A stretch of 64,000 bases of DNA, taken from the NCBI GenBank assembly GCA_023426435.1, contig JAFAAS010000119.1:1-64000 (forward strand), given 5' to 3'. How positions within the stretch are numbered: position 1 is the first letter of the stretch; each line of letters starts with the position of its first letter. Below the pieces are notes generated by a model, which saw nothing but the letters and a program-made list of their open reading frames with translations, was not told the DNA's origin and made no database searches. This DNA comes from Verrucomicrobiota bacterium. GTDB taxonomy: Bacteria; Verrucomicrobiota; Verrucomicrobiia; Opitutales; Opitutaceae. Position numbers and translations under genes: made by a program. Below, piece by piece: positions 25,210 to 33,841 of the stretch.

Positions 25210-27480
25210 ATGTCGAACGCTTTCACCCTGTGGTCGTTTTTCTCTCACCGCCGACGCCTCGTCGGATTGATGCTGCTCGCGGGTGGCGTTACGGCGGCCG
25301 CGGCGCGCACGGAGATTCACGTGGCGCCGCAAGGCAGCGACGAGGCAGCGGGGACGATCGCGGCGCCGGTGGCGTCATTGATGCGCGCGGTGGAGATTTC
25401 GCGGGAAACGCGAGCGGCGGCGCCGGCGGACGAAATCGCCGTCGTGCTCCACGGTGGCGTGCATCGTTTGACGGAGACGCTGGTGCTGGGATTGGCGGAT
25501 ACGCCGGCGGCGGGGGGATCGTTGAGTTTTGTGGGGCGACCCGGTGAGCGCGCGATGGTGAGTGGAGGCGTGCCGCTCCGTGACTGGCAGCGGGTGCCGG
25601 CGGGCGAGGAGCCGGAAGGGACGCCGGCTGCCGCGCGCGGACGGTTGTGGGTGGCGATGTTTCCGGAGGTATTTGGATCGCGAAAATTTCATGCGCTCTA
25701 CGACGGACTGCGGGCGTTGCCGCGCGCCCGATCGTCGGTGTATGTGGCGCGAACCCCGCATCGCGGCTTGCTGACGCGGTTGGAGCGGCGCGACCTGATC
25801 GAGTTTCCCGCGGGGGCGTTGAAGGCGTGGAGCAATTTGGAAGACGTCGAAGTGTTGAGCCGGCCGAATCACCACTGGCTCGTGAACTACCTCGCGCTGG
25901 AGTCCGTCGACGAAACGACGCTCGCGGCGCGCACGACGGTGCCGGCGACCTATACGCCGACGGGAGAGTTTTGGGTGGAGAACGTGATGGAAGCGCTCGA
26001 CGAACCCGGCGAATGGGTCGCAAACAGCGCGGCCCGACGCGTCTATCTTTGGCCGCACGGAGACGCGCCGGGGGACGACATTGTGGCGCCGGCGGTGACC
26101 ACGCTCGTTCGCGTGGAAGGGCGCGAGGATTATTGGGGCGAGGCGGATGAGCCTGCCGGCGGCGTGCGCTTCGAGAATCTCACATTCGCGCACACGGATC
26201 GGGATGTGTGGACGCCGGCGGACGCGGGCTTGCAGCACGATTGGGCGATGTTCGACAAGGACGACGCGTGCCTGCGTTTCCGGGTGGCGGAGGATTGCGA
26301 GGTGCGCGATTGCACCTTTGAGGCGGCGGCGGGGCATGGCGTGCGCGCGGATCTCTATGCGCAGACTATTCGCATTCGTGGAAACACCTTTCGGCACCTC
26401 GGAGCGGGCGGAGTGCTGCTGTGCGGTTACGGTCCCGGGACCAAGGACGTGAACGGCGGGCATGAAATCGTGGACAACGAGTTTCACGATCTTGGCACGT
26501 TGTGGTGGCATTCGCCGGCGGTGTTCCTTTGGCAGAGCGGCGGCAATCTCGTCGCGAACAACTACATTCACCATCTGCCTTACAACGGGATCGTGTTGAG
26601 CGGCGTGAGGCCGCGGCATTTCGGCATCTCGACGCCGAAGATTCAGAATCCGCAATTTCCTGCGAACATGCGCGAGGACCTTCGGCTGATCCGGTGGCGC
26701 GAAGTGGGAAATCCGCGGACGACGGAAGAGATTCTACCCTTTGCGCACACGCGGGAAAACGTGATTCGCGACAATGAAATCCACGATGCGATGCTCGTGT
26801 TGCGCGATGGCAATGCGATCTACCTTTCGAGTGCGGGGAAAGGAAACGTCATTCAGCGCAACGTCATCTACAACATGGGTCGGGCGGCCGCGATTCGGAC
26901 CGACGATGACCAATCCTACTGCACGATCACGGAGAACGTGACGTTCGGAATTGGCATCGTGGTGAAGGATTTCAACGCCACCTGGAACAATATCATGGTG
27001 AACGGAGGGCTCCGCATCACGTCGGACCGGCCGGACTCGCGCGTCGAGCGCAATGTGTATGTTTCGTATCTCGGGCGCGCGGCGTTTTATGAAGTCGACG
27101 TGGTGAACAGCTACTTCGGCAACGCGAAGAACGATACGATGCTCAACAACTACAATCCGAACCACAAACCGATCGTGCCGCCGAAGACCGACCACAACGT
27201 GTTCTTCACGTCGGATCGCGCCGCGGCGGAGGCTTTCGTGGCGGAGATGCAGGCGAAGTGGGGCAACGATTTCGAGAGCATCATCGCCGATCCAAAGTTC
27301 GTGGCGCCGGCAGCGGGGGACTTTCGTTTCGCGCCGGATTCGCCGGCGCGGGAGCTGGGCATCCAGTCGGTGGATACGCGGGAAGTGGGACTGAAGCGCG
27401 AGCCGATGGTCGAGCGCTTGCGGCGCACGCAGCAAACGCTCGATCTGCAGAAGGCCGTGGAGAGCGCAGATCGTGGTTGA
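25210..27480 (+). CDS. secreted parallel beta-helix protein, GH141-like
   Basis: This 756-residue exported protein starts at the ATG 25210 with a signal sequence (RRRLVGLMLLAGGVTAAAA). The start of the mature part, TEIHVAPQGSDEAAGTIAAPVASL, is the usual opening of right-handed parallel beta-helix proteins. The long middle has many repeating asparagine-rich rungs (NTFRHLGAGGVLLCGYG, VANNYIHHLPYNGIVLSG, NVIRDNEIHDAMLVLRDGN). The architecture resembles GH141 proteins, which include fucosidase and xylanase activities, but beta-helix folds also occur in lyases and sulfatases of other families. I cannot identify catalytic residues with certainty. A LacI-2 type operator precedes it. Confidence 0.75.
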   Translation: MSNAFTLWSFFSHRRRLVGLMLLAGGVTAAAARTEIHVAPQGSDEAAGTIAAPVASLMRAVEISRETRAAAPADEIAVVLHGGVHRLTETLVLGLADTPAAGGSLSFVGRPGERAMVSGGVPLRDWQRVPAGEEPEGTPAAARGRLWVAMFPEVFGSRKFHALYDGLRALPRARSSVYVARTPHRGLLTRLERRDLIEFPAGALKAWSNLEDVEVLSRPNHHWLVNYLALESVDETTLAARTTVPATYTPTGEFWVENVMEALDEPGEWVANSAARRVYLWPHGDAPGDDIVAPAVTTLVRVEGREDYWGEADEPAGGVRFENLTFAHTDRDVWTPADAGLQHDWAMFDKDDACLRFRVAEDCEVRDCTFEAAAGHGVRADLYAQTIRIRGNTFRHLGAGGVLLCGYGPGTKDVNGGHEIVDNEFHDLGTLWWHSPAVFLWQSGGNLVANNYIHHLPYNGIVLSGVRPRHFGISTPKIQNPQFPANMREDLRLIRWREVGNPRTTEEILPFAHTRENVIRDNEIHDAMLVLRDGNAIYLSSAGKGNVIQRNVIYNMGRAAAIRTDDDQSYCTITENVTFGIGIVVKDFNATWNNIMVNGGLRITSDRPDSRVERNVYVSYLGRAAFYEVDVVNSYFGNAKNDTMLNNYNPNHKPIVPPKTDHNVFFTSDRAAAEAFVAEMQAKWGNDFESIIADPKFVAPAAGDFRFAPDSPARELGIQSVDTREVGLKREPMVERLRRTQQTLDLQKAVESADRG

Positions 27481-27576
27481 GCGGGTTGAACCGCGAAGGT
27501 CGCGAAGCGACGCGAAGGGAGGAAGGGGATGTCGAACCGGCCGGCGGCTCGACTTCACCTCGTCCAGAACGACACA

Positions 27577-28440
27577 TCAGCGGGGCAGCCAGCCGAGTGA
27601 CTGGAGAAACTGGTCGGCGGCCTGCACGGTGAGTGCGTAGTGCTCGGGTGATTTCCAGGGATTGAAGAAGCCGTGTTCCTGACCCTCGTAAACGTGCAAG
27701 TCGCAGCGGGCACCGGCGGCGTGCATCGCGTCGCGGAAGCGTTCCAGGGTGGCGACGGGGATGAGTTTGTCGCGCGCGCCGAGAAAAAGAATCGTGGACG
27801 GGGCTCCGGCCGAGACGTTGTGTGCGGGCGAGAACTCGGCGACGCGATCGCCGATGCGGTGGGTGCCGAATTCTCCGGGGCCATTGTCGAGCACCGGATT
27901 GAAAAGGATCAGTGCGTCAGGTCGCGGAGACACCGAAAGATCGTCGGCAGGGTCGTCGATCGCGGGCACGAGTGCGGCGTGGGCGGCGAGGTGGCCGCCG
28001 GCTGAAGCGCCGGCGGCGACGATGCGTTCGGAGTCGACGCCGAACTGTTCGGCGTGTTGGCGCACCCAGCGCAAGGCGGAGCGTGCGTCCTGAATGCAGA
28101 CGATGGGCGGGGTGGTTTTATCCTGCGGAACGAAGCGGTATTGCACGAGGAAGCAGACGGCGCCTCGGGCGGCGAAATGGCGTGCTTGGTCCTGGAGTTG
28201 TGTGACCTTGCCGCCGACCCAGCCGCCGCCGTGAAAGAAAACGATCGCGAGACGTTCGTCGCTCGCGGACCACTGCGGCGGTTTGATCACGTGCAGGTGC
28301 AGAGGCTGGCCGTCGGCGTGCTTGTAGATGTGGGTTTCGCCGAGGGAGACATCAGGCTCGGCGGCGAAGGAGGTGAAAGCGAACGACGCGAAGCCGAAGG
28401 CGAAAAGGAAGCATGCGGCGTGCATGAACGGGCGTGTCAT
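27577..28440 (-). CDS. secreted alpha/beta-hydrolase (esterase/lipase, BD-FAE type)
   Basis: This 287-residue protein has a signal peptide (MTRPFMHAACFLFAFGFASFAFTSFAA). The catalytic features are the oxyanion motif FFHGGGW, the nucleophile elbow GASAGGH, an Asp in LGARDKLIP and a His in GQEHGFF, all in the order expected of the HSL/BD-FAE carbohydrate esterase group. Such enzymes often remove acetyl or feruloyl groups from polysaccharides. Neighbouring genes face the other way (25210) or the same way (28522), with a hairpin terminator between it and the latter. It is therefore probably transcribed alone. Confidence 0.88.
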   Translation of the reverse strand: MTRPFMHAACFLFAFGFASFAFTSFAAEPDVSLGETHIYKHADGQPLHLHVIKPPQWSASDERLAIVFFHGGGWVGGKVTQLQDQARHFAARGAVCFLVQYRFVPQDKTTPPIVCIQDARSALRWVRQHAEQFGVDSERIVAAGASAGGHLAAHAALVPAIDDPADDLSVSPRPDALILFNPVLDNGPGEFGTHRIGDRVAEFSPAHNVSAGAPSTILFLGARDKLIPVATLERFRDAMHAAGARCDLHVYEGQEHGFFNPWKSPEHYALTVQAADQFLQSLGWLPR

Positions 28441-28464
28441 GGGGACGAAGGGGATAAAGATGAA

Positions 28465-28490
28465 GGCCGGGAGAGAAGAATCTCCCGGCC
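28465..28490 (-). terminator. hairpin terminator of the LamG/beta-helix gene
   Basis: GGCCGGGAGA (28465-28474) pairs perfectly with TCTCCCGGCC (28481-28490) around a 6-nt loop. On the minus strand it is followed by TTCATCTTTATC, a moderately T-rich tail. It lies 31 bp after the stop of the leftward gene at 28522. On the plus strand GGTTTTAG follows, so it could act both ways. Confidence 0.65.
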
Positions 28491-28521
28491 GGTTTTAGAC
28501 GATGAAGAAGTGCGGCGCGCG

Positions 28522-31500
28522 TCAGGGATGCGGGATGTGGTTGAGATCCTGCAATTCCTCCAGAGTCAGCGCCCGCCGGACGATCGCGACATCGTCAATC
28601 AAGCCGTTGAAGTAGGCGTCGGAGAAGCTGGCGTTGCGATCGCGGCCGATGCGGACGGGCTGAGTGTTGGCGTTATGGTGCGTCCACAGTGTGGTCGAGT
28701 GGGCGGCGAGGGTGCCGTCGATGTAGAGCTTGTGGCTGGACGCGCTTTCGTTGACGAAGGCGACGTGGTGCCACTGGCCGTCGTTGATCGGTGTTGTGGT
28801 GGCGATACTTTCGGTGACGCCGGCGGATTGATTCCAACGCGAGAGCTGGACGATCCCCGAGGCCAGGAGCTGGAGCCGGTAGTCCATGTTGAGGGTGCCG
28901 GTGTCACGCGCCTTGGCGACGATGCCTCCGGCGGTCGTCGCGGAGGTTTTCACCCAGGCGGAGATCGTGAACGGTTGGTCTGGGTCGCCGAAATCCAACG
29001 CGGAGTGGTGAGCAATGCCGACGAAGTCGTTCGCTCCGTCGAAACTGAGCGCCGCGCTCGAGGTGCCGAAACGGTCCGAGGTGAAGCTGGCTCCGTTGTT
29101 TGTGCCGGTGTGACCGTGCTGGGCGACATCGGCGACGTTGCCGGAGAAGATCCATTGGGCGGCGGTGTCGGTGAAGACGAAGTCCGGCAGGAGTCCGATG
29201 CGTGAGGTGTCGATCGGATTGAAGCCCACGGGAGGCGTGCCGATGAGGCGGTAGTCGTGCGCGGAGGCGTTCACAAACGCGGGATTCGCGGTCGTGGAGT
29301 TCTGGTCGTATTTGTTGCTTTGAATCGACTTCCAGTTCGCGAGCGTGTCGTCGCCCGGGATGTTGTGGAAGATATTCGAGCCGGAAGCGGTTTTGTAGAA
29401 CGTGTTGTAGTTCGACTGGCTGATCCGGTTGTTCGACCAGCTTTGGAAGCGGTAGAAGGTCGCCGTCGGGCCTTCGGAATAGAAGATATTGTTGAGGAGC
29501 TTGTTGTTGTTGGCGGGAGCGTTCGCGAGAATCTCGAAGGTGCGCATGCCGGAGTTGCTGCGGGTGAAATCGAAGATGTTGTTCTGAACGTGATTCCCCA
29601 CGCCCTTGAGGTTGAGCGGGGCGGTGAGTGTATTCGAAGGAGCATTACCGATGAGGTAGGCGATGTTGTTCGTGACGACGGTGCGATCCGAGCCGTCCTC
29701 AATGTAGAACGCGTGCTGCTGGCCGAAGGAGTCGCCGCTGTGGTGGACGCGGTTGTGATCGACGATGTTGTCGTCGGCGTAACCCCAATAGATGGCTCCG
29801 GTGTCCTGCGAGTCGGTGTTCATGTTGGTCACCTCGTTGTAGGCGATGGTGATGTTGCTCGACGTGCGCATGCGGATGCCGTGTCGCCGGGAGGTGCCCA
29901 GGTTGTTGTGGGAGATCGTCGAGTTGGTGGAGCCGTCGATCCGGATGTTTGCGCCCGGGTCGGCGAACACGAGGGCGGTGTTTCGGATGCGGTTGTTGGT
30001 GATTACGCTGGCGGAGACGCCGTCGACGAAAATGCCGGCGAGTGCCATGTCGGAGATCGTGTTGCCCGCGACGTGAATCGCACTGCCGGGGCCGGAGATG
30101 CGCACGCCGGTCGAGCCGCCGGCGAACTCGCAGTTTTCGACCGTGATGCGGCTCGCGTTCTTGAAGAAGATCATGCCCTGGCCGACGCCGGTGGGGTTGG
30201 CGGAATCGAAGTTGGTCGCGAAGAACGTCAGGTTGCTGAACGTGATGTTTTCGAGCGGGCCGTCGCTCGGCGCCAGCTTTTGATAAAGCGCGGAGACCTC
30301 GGTGCTGCTGAGTGCAGATTGGTAGATGCGGGCGTCGTCGATCGCGCCGGCGAAGTGCGCGGTGATGTTGTTGTGGGCGTCGTGGAATCGGCCGATCTCG
30401 ACGGGCTGGTCGTTGCCGGCGCCGTAGCTCCACGTCGTGGAGCTCGATTCGACGAGGGCGCCGTCGACGTAAAGTTTGTGGGCGGCATTGCCCTCGTTGA
30501 CGAAGGCCACGTGGTGCCAATTGTCGTCGTTGAGCGAGGTGCCGTCGGCGTCGGTGACGGCCATGGAAGTGCTATTGGCGACGTTCCAGCGGATGAGTTG
30601 CAGCTTGCCGTTGGCGTCGAGTTGGAAGCGGTAATCCATGTTGATCGCGCCGCCTGACGGACGCGCTTTGCAGACGATCGGCTGCAAGCCGGAACCGGAG
30701 GTTTTGATCCAAGCTGTGATCGAGAATGGCGCGGTGGAGGCGCCGAAGCCCAGCGTGGAATCGTCGGCGACGGTGATGTATTGAGTGGAGCCATCGAGCG
30801 TGATCGCCTGGCCGAGGCCGGAGGGGCCGGAGGCATAGAGCGGATCGTTCACGGCCGTGCCGTCGTGATTGTTGCCGGTGGCGTCCGAGGTGTCTTCGTC
30901 GAATTGCCAATGCGCCCGCAACTGTTGAACGCCGAATGTCGGCGTGCCGGAGAAGATCGTGGTCACGACGGGCGCGACGATCTCCTGCGTCGAGATCGGA
31001 GTGTTGCGCGGGATGTAGTAGAGCATTCCGGCGCTTTCGTCGTGGTAGAATTCGCCTGCTTGATTGAGGAGCTCCTTCGCGCCTTGGACGAAATAGCGCG
31101 AGCCGGCGGCGAGATCGCCGAGGTAGGTGAGTTGGAGACTGGAGGCGAGGGTGATCCAACGCGTGCCGTAGTTGATCGAGGAGACATTGTGGATCTCGGT
31201 CGACCAGTCGTGATTGCCGGGCCAGACGTAGATCTGAAGTTCGGACGGCTTGGTCACGGTCGGCATCGTGTTGCCGCTGTTCCACTGGAAGCGCTTCTTC
31301 GGTTGGGAGGAATCTTTCGCGGCGATGCTCCAATAGCCGCCCTGCGGGCCGCCGTTGGTGGGATAGTCGTTGTTCGGATGACGCGCGAGACGGCCTCGAA
31401 CGCCGTTTTCAAAAATCGACTGCAAGCGGTGAGGACCGGCGGGGAGCGGCGTTTTGTAGATACTGCCGGAGTCGAGGGTCCAACTCTGGCCGGGGAGGGG

Positions 31501-31863
31501 CAGCTTGACGCCCCCGACGATGCGCGCGCTGCCGCGGCGGCCGTGAGTGGTCCAGATGACCTCGTGTCCGTTGGTGCCGGCGTCGTTCTCGGTGAGGGTG
31601 ATCGTCGAAGTGACAACATGATCGCCGGGCATGAGCAGGACGACGATGTCGCCGGTCATGTTGCCGTTGATCGCGTCCACGGCGGCGCGCGCGCGGTTCA
31701 AGTTGGCGAAGGCGGTGCCGGTGGAAGTGCCGTTGTTGGCGTCGTTGCCATTGGCAGGATCGACGTAGAACGAGGCTTGGATGGCGGCTTGTGAGGTCGC
31801 AGCGACGAGCAGGAGCACGGAGCAGATGCAGGCGCGAAGAACGGTCGAGGTGAGCTTCTTCAT
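28522..31863 (-). CDS. secreted beta-helix protein with two LamG domains, GH141-like
   Basis: This 1113-residue protein starts at the ATG 31861-31863 with a clear signal peptide (RACICSVLLLVAATSQA). The mature N-terminus SFYVDPANGNDANNGTSTGT and the FENGVRGRLARHPNNDYP segment resemble GH141-type beta-helix enzymes. A LamG/concanavalin-like domain (about residues 312-527, RAHWQFDEDTSDATGNNHDG to IDDARIYQSALSSTEVSALY) interrupts the helix. Beta-helix rungs resume at about 535-895 (NCEFAGGSTGVRISG, NLGTSRRHGIRMRTSSN). A second LamG domain (about 900-1113, ending IDDVAIVRRALTLEELQDL) completes it. LamG domains usually bind glycans. The longer start at 31956 adds no signal-like sequence. The promoter region carries a LacI-2 type site at 31967. 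Confidence 0.8.
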   Translation of the reverse strand: MKKLTSTVLRACICSVLLLVAATSQAAIQASFYVDPANGNDANNGTSTGTAFANLNRARAAVDAINGNMTGDIVVLLMPGDHVVTSTITLTENDAGTNGHEVIWTTHGRRGSARIVGGVKLPLPGQSWTLDSGSIYKTPLPAGPHRLQSIFENGVRGRLARHPNNDYPTNGGPQGGYWSIAAKDSSQPKKRFQWNSGNTMPTVTKPSELQIYVWPGNHDWSTEIHNVSSINYGTRWITLASSLQLTYLGDLAAGSRYFVQGAKELLNQAGEFYHDESAGMLYYIPRNTPISTQEIVAPVVTTIFSGTPTFGVQQLRAHWQFDEDTSDATGNNHDGTAVNDPLYASGPSGLGQAITLDGSTQYITVADDSTLGFGASTAPFSITAWIKTSGSGLQPIVCKARPSGGAINMDYRFQLDANGKLQLIRWNVANSTSMAVTDADGTSLNDDNWHHVAFVNEGNAAHKLYVDGALVESSSTTWSYGAGNDQPVEIGRFHDAHNNITAHFAGAIDDARIYQSALSSTEVSALYQKLAPSDGPLENITFSNLTFFATNFDSANPTGVGQGMIFFKNASRITVENCEFAGGSTGVRISGPGSAIHVAGNTISDMALAGIFVDGVSASVITNNRIRNTALVFADPGANIRIDGSTNSTISHNNLGTSRRHGIRMRTSSNITIAYNEVTNMNTDSQDTGAIYWGYADDNIVDHNRVHHSGDSFGQQHAFYIEDGSDRTVVTNNIAYLIGNAPSNTLTAPLNLKGVGNHVQNNIFDFTRSNSGMRTFEILANAPANNNKLLNNIFYSEGPTATFYRFQSWSNNRISQSNYNTFYKTASGSNIFHNIPGDDTLANWKSIQSNKYDQNSTTANPAFVNASAHDYRLIGTPPVGFNPIDTSRIGLLPDFVFTDTAAQWIFSGNVADVAQHGHTGTNNGASFTSDRFGTSSAALSFDGANDFVGIAHHSALDFGDPDQPFTISAWVKTSATTAGGIVAKARDTGTLNMDYRLQLLASGIVQLSRWNQSAGVTESIATTTPINDGQWHHVAFVNESASSHKLYIDGTLAAHSTTLWTHHNANTQPVRIGRDRNASFSDAYFNGLIDDVAIVRRALTLEELQDLNHIPHP

Positions 31864-31966
31864 GGTGGGGTGGGGGTGTCGCGCACAACGTGGGGCCGCG
31901 CGCGCGGGTGTGGGTAGATGGGAGAGGCAAGTGGCGGCGTCGCGCGTCGGCCGCAATGAATCGGCG

Positions 31967-31982
31967 GCTAGAACAGTTAAGA
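31967..31982 (-). promoter_or_regulatory. weak candidate LacI-2 operator upstream of the LamG/beta-helix gene
   Basis: Read on the minus strand, TCTTAACTGTTCTAGC. It matches ACTTAANTGATTTAGT at 11 of 15 informative positions and shares TTAACTG with the 25049 site. It lies about 104 bp upstream of the leftward start at 31863. Confidence 0.4.
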
Positions 31983-32014
31983 AGCGGGGGTGGAAATCAA
32001 AGGTCTTCCAGAGG

Positions 32015-32030
32015 ACTTAAATGATAAAGT
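32015..32030 (+). promoter_or_regulatory. candidate LacI-2 operator upstream of the sulfatase operon
   Basis: ACTTAAATGATAAAGT matches the 23954 site at 13 of 16 positions. It lies 58 bp before the ATG of the sulfatase gene at 32089. Confidence 0.55.
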
Positions 32031-32088
32031 GGTGGGCTCGTTGTGAGAGCGACGGGCTCGTGTCTTGGTGCGTTTTGCTTTCGCGCCG

Positions 32089-33837
32089 ATGAAGCCGGTT
32101 CTATCGCTCGTTGTTTTTCTCGCGTCGTTTCCGATGACGATCGCCGCTGCGGAACCCGGGGTGCGACCCAATGTGATTCTCGTGGTGACGGACGATCAGG
32201 GTTACGGCGATGTGAGCGCGCATGGGAACAGGATGATTCGCACGCCCCATCTCGACCGGCTGCACCGTGAAAGCGTGCGGTTGACGAACTTCCACGTGGA
32301 TCCGACCTGTTCGCCGACCCGGGCGGCGTTGCTAACCGGACGCTACTCCACTCGCACGGGTGTGTGGCACACGGTTATGGGGCGATCGTTGCTGCACCGG
32401 GACGAGGTGACGATGGCGGATCTTTTTCGGGAGGCCGGTTATCGCACGGGGATGATCGGGAAATGGCACTTGGGGGACAATTATCCGTATCGCCCGCAGG
32501 ATTGTGGTTTCGATGAAACTTTTCATCATGGCGGCGGCGGGATCGGCCAGACGCCGGATCATTGGGGCAACACGTATCACGATGCGGTTTTGCTGCGCAA
32601 CGGTCAGCCCGTGCAGACACGAGGCTACTGCACGGACGTGTTTTTTGCGGAGGCGGAAAGCTTCATCGCGCGAACGCGTTCGCGTCCATTCTTCCTCTAT
32701 CTCGCCACGAACGTGCCGCACTCGCCCTTCATCGTGGATGAAAAATATCGCGCGCCCTACGCGGCTCAGGGCGTGCCGGCGCCGATGGACAGTTTTTACG
32801 GGATGATCGAAAACATGGACGAAAATCTCGGACGTCTGCTGGCGCGACTCGAAGAACTCGGCCTCGCGGAAAACACGATCGTGATCTGGGCGACCGACAA
32901 CGGCACCGCGGCAGGCGTGGTGGCAGAAGAGAATGAGGAACAAGCGAGAGAACGCGGGAGCTGGCGTGGATTCGGTGCCGGGATGCGCGGAAAGAAAGGA
33001 TCGGTTTACGAAGGCGGACACCGTGTGCCTTGTTTTATTCGCTGGCCGGCGAGCGGGATTGAAGGCGGCCGCGACGTGGGTGCGCTGACCGCGCATTTCG
33101 ATTTGCTGCCGACGTTGAGCGAATGGTGCGAGTTGCCGCGGCGCGAGCTGGCATGGGACGGCCGGAGTCTTGATCGGTTGATTCGCGGCGAGCGCGACGA
33201 CGTTGAGCGAACGCTGTTCGTGCATCGTCAGCGTCGCGAGATTCCGCCCAAGTGGGTGGACAGCGTGGTGATGACGGAGCGTGGGCGGCTGGTGAACGGG
33301 CGGGAGCTTTACGACATGGTGCGCGATCCGGGGCAGACGAGCGATGTGGCGGCGAGCCACGCTTCCTTGGTGGAACATTTGCGCAGCGAATATGAAACGT
33401 GGTGGGCGTCCCTCGCTCCGGCTTTGCAGCGCGAAACCCCGTTGGTGATCGGCGCGGCTGAAGCGAACCCGACCACGCTCAACGCGATGGACTGGCACAA
33501 TGAGGATATCCGGCAGATTCCGTGGCACCAGCGGCAAGTTGCCGAGTTGCCGGCGGCAAATGGCTATTGGGTGGTCGAGGTGGCGCGCGCGGGCGAGTAT
33601 GAGTTTGTGCTGAGGCATCAGCCGAGCGAAGCGGCGCGGCGGTTGGATGCGACCGAGGCGAAGGTGACGGTGGGCGATCGGACGGCGGAGGTGAAAGTCG
33701 TCCCATCGTCCACCGAAGTCGCGTTGCGGCTGGAGTTGCCGACGGGAGTTGCGCGGTTGCAAACTTGGCTAACGAATCTGTCCAATCCCAACGAGAGCCG
33801 CGGCGCATTCTTTGTGGAAGTTCGCCGGCTCGATTGA
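32089..33837 (+). CDS. secreted arylsulfatase, type I
   Basis: This 582-residue protein starts at the ATG 32089 with a signal peptide (LSLVVFLASFPMTIAAA). TTG and GTG codons upstream (32065, 32068) are weaker choices. Landmarks are VVTDDQGYGDVS (metal-binding Asp pair), C74-S-P-T-R78 followed by AALLTGRYSTRTG, GMIGKWHLGDN, and VIWATDNGTA. Together they define the arylsulfatase A/B-like S1 family. The Cys needs conversion to formylglycine. About 100 C-terminal residues (from WHQRQVAELPAANGYWVVEV) form an extra beta domain seen in planctomycete and verrucomicrobial sulfatases. The next sulfatase gene starts 4 bp after its stop. Confidence 0.92.
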   Translation: MKPVLSLVVFLASFPMTIAAAEPGVRPNVILVVTDDQGYGDVSAHGNRMIRTPHLDRLHRESVRLTNFHVDPTCSPTRAALLTGRYSTRTGVWHTVMGRSLLHRDEVTMADLFREAGYRTGMIGKWHLGDNYPYRPQDCGFDETFHHGGGGIGQTPDHWGNTYHDAVLLRNGQPVQTRGYCTDVFFAEAESFIARTRSRPFFLYLATNVPHSPFIVDEKYRAPYAAQGVPAPMDSFYGMIENMDENLGRLLARLEELGLAENTIVIWATDNGTAAGVVAEENEEQARERGSWRGFGAGMRGKKGSVYEGGHRVPCFIRWPASGIEGGRDVGALTAHFDLLPTLSEWCELPRRELAWDGRSLDRLIRGERDDVERTLFVHRQRREIPPKWVDSVVMTERGRLVNGRELYDMVRDPGQTSDVAASHASLVEHLRSEYETWWASLAPALQRETPLVIGAAEANPTTLNAMDWHNEDIRQIPWHQRQVAELPAANGYWVVEVARAGEYEFVLRHQPSEAARRLDATEAKVTVGDRTAEVKVVPSSTEVALRLELPTGVARLQTWLTNLSNPNESRGAFFVEVRRLD

Positions 33838-33841
33838 GCTT

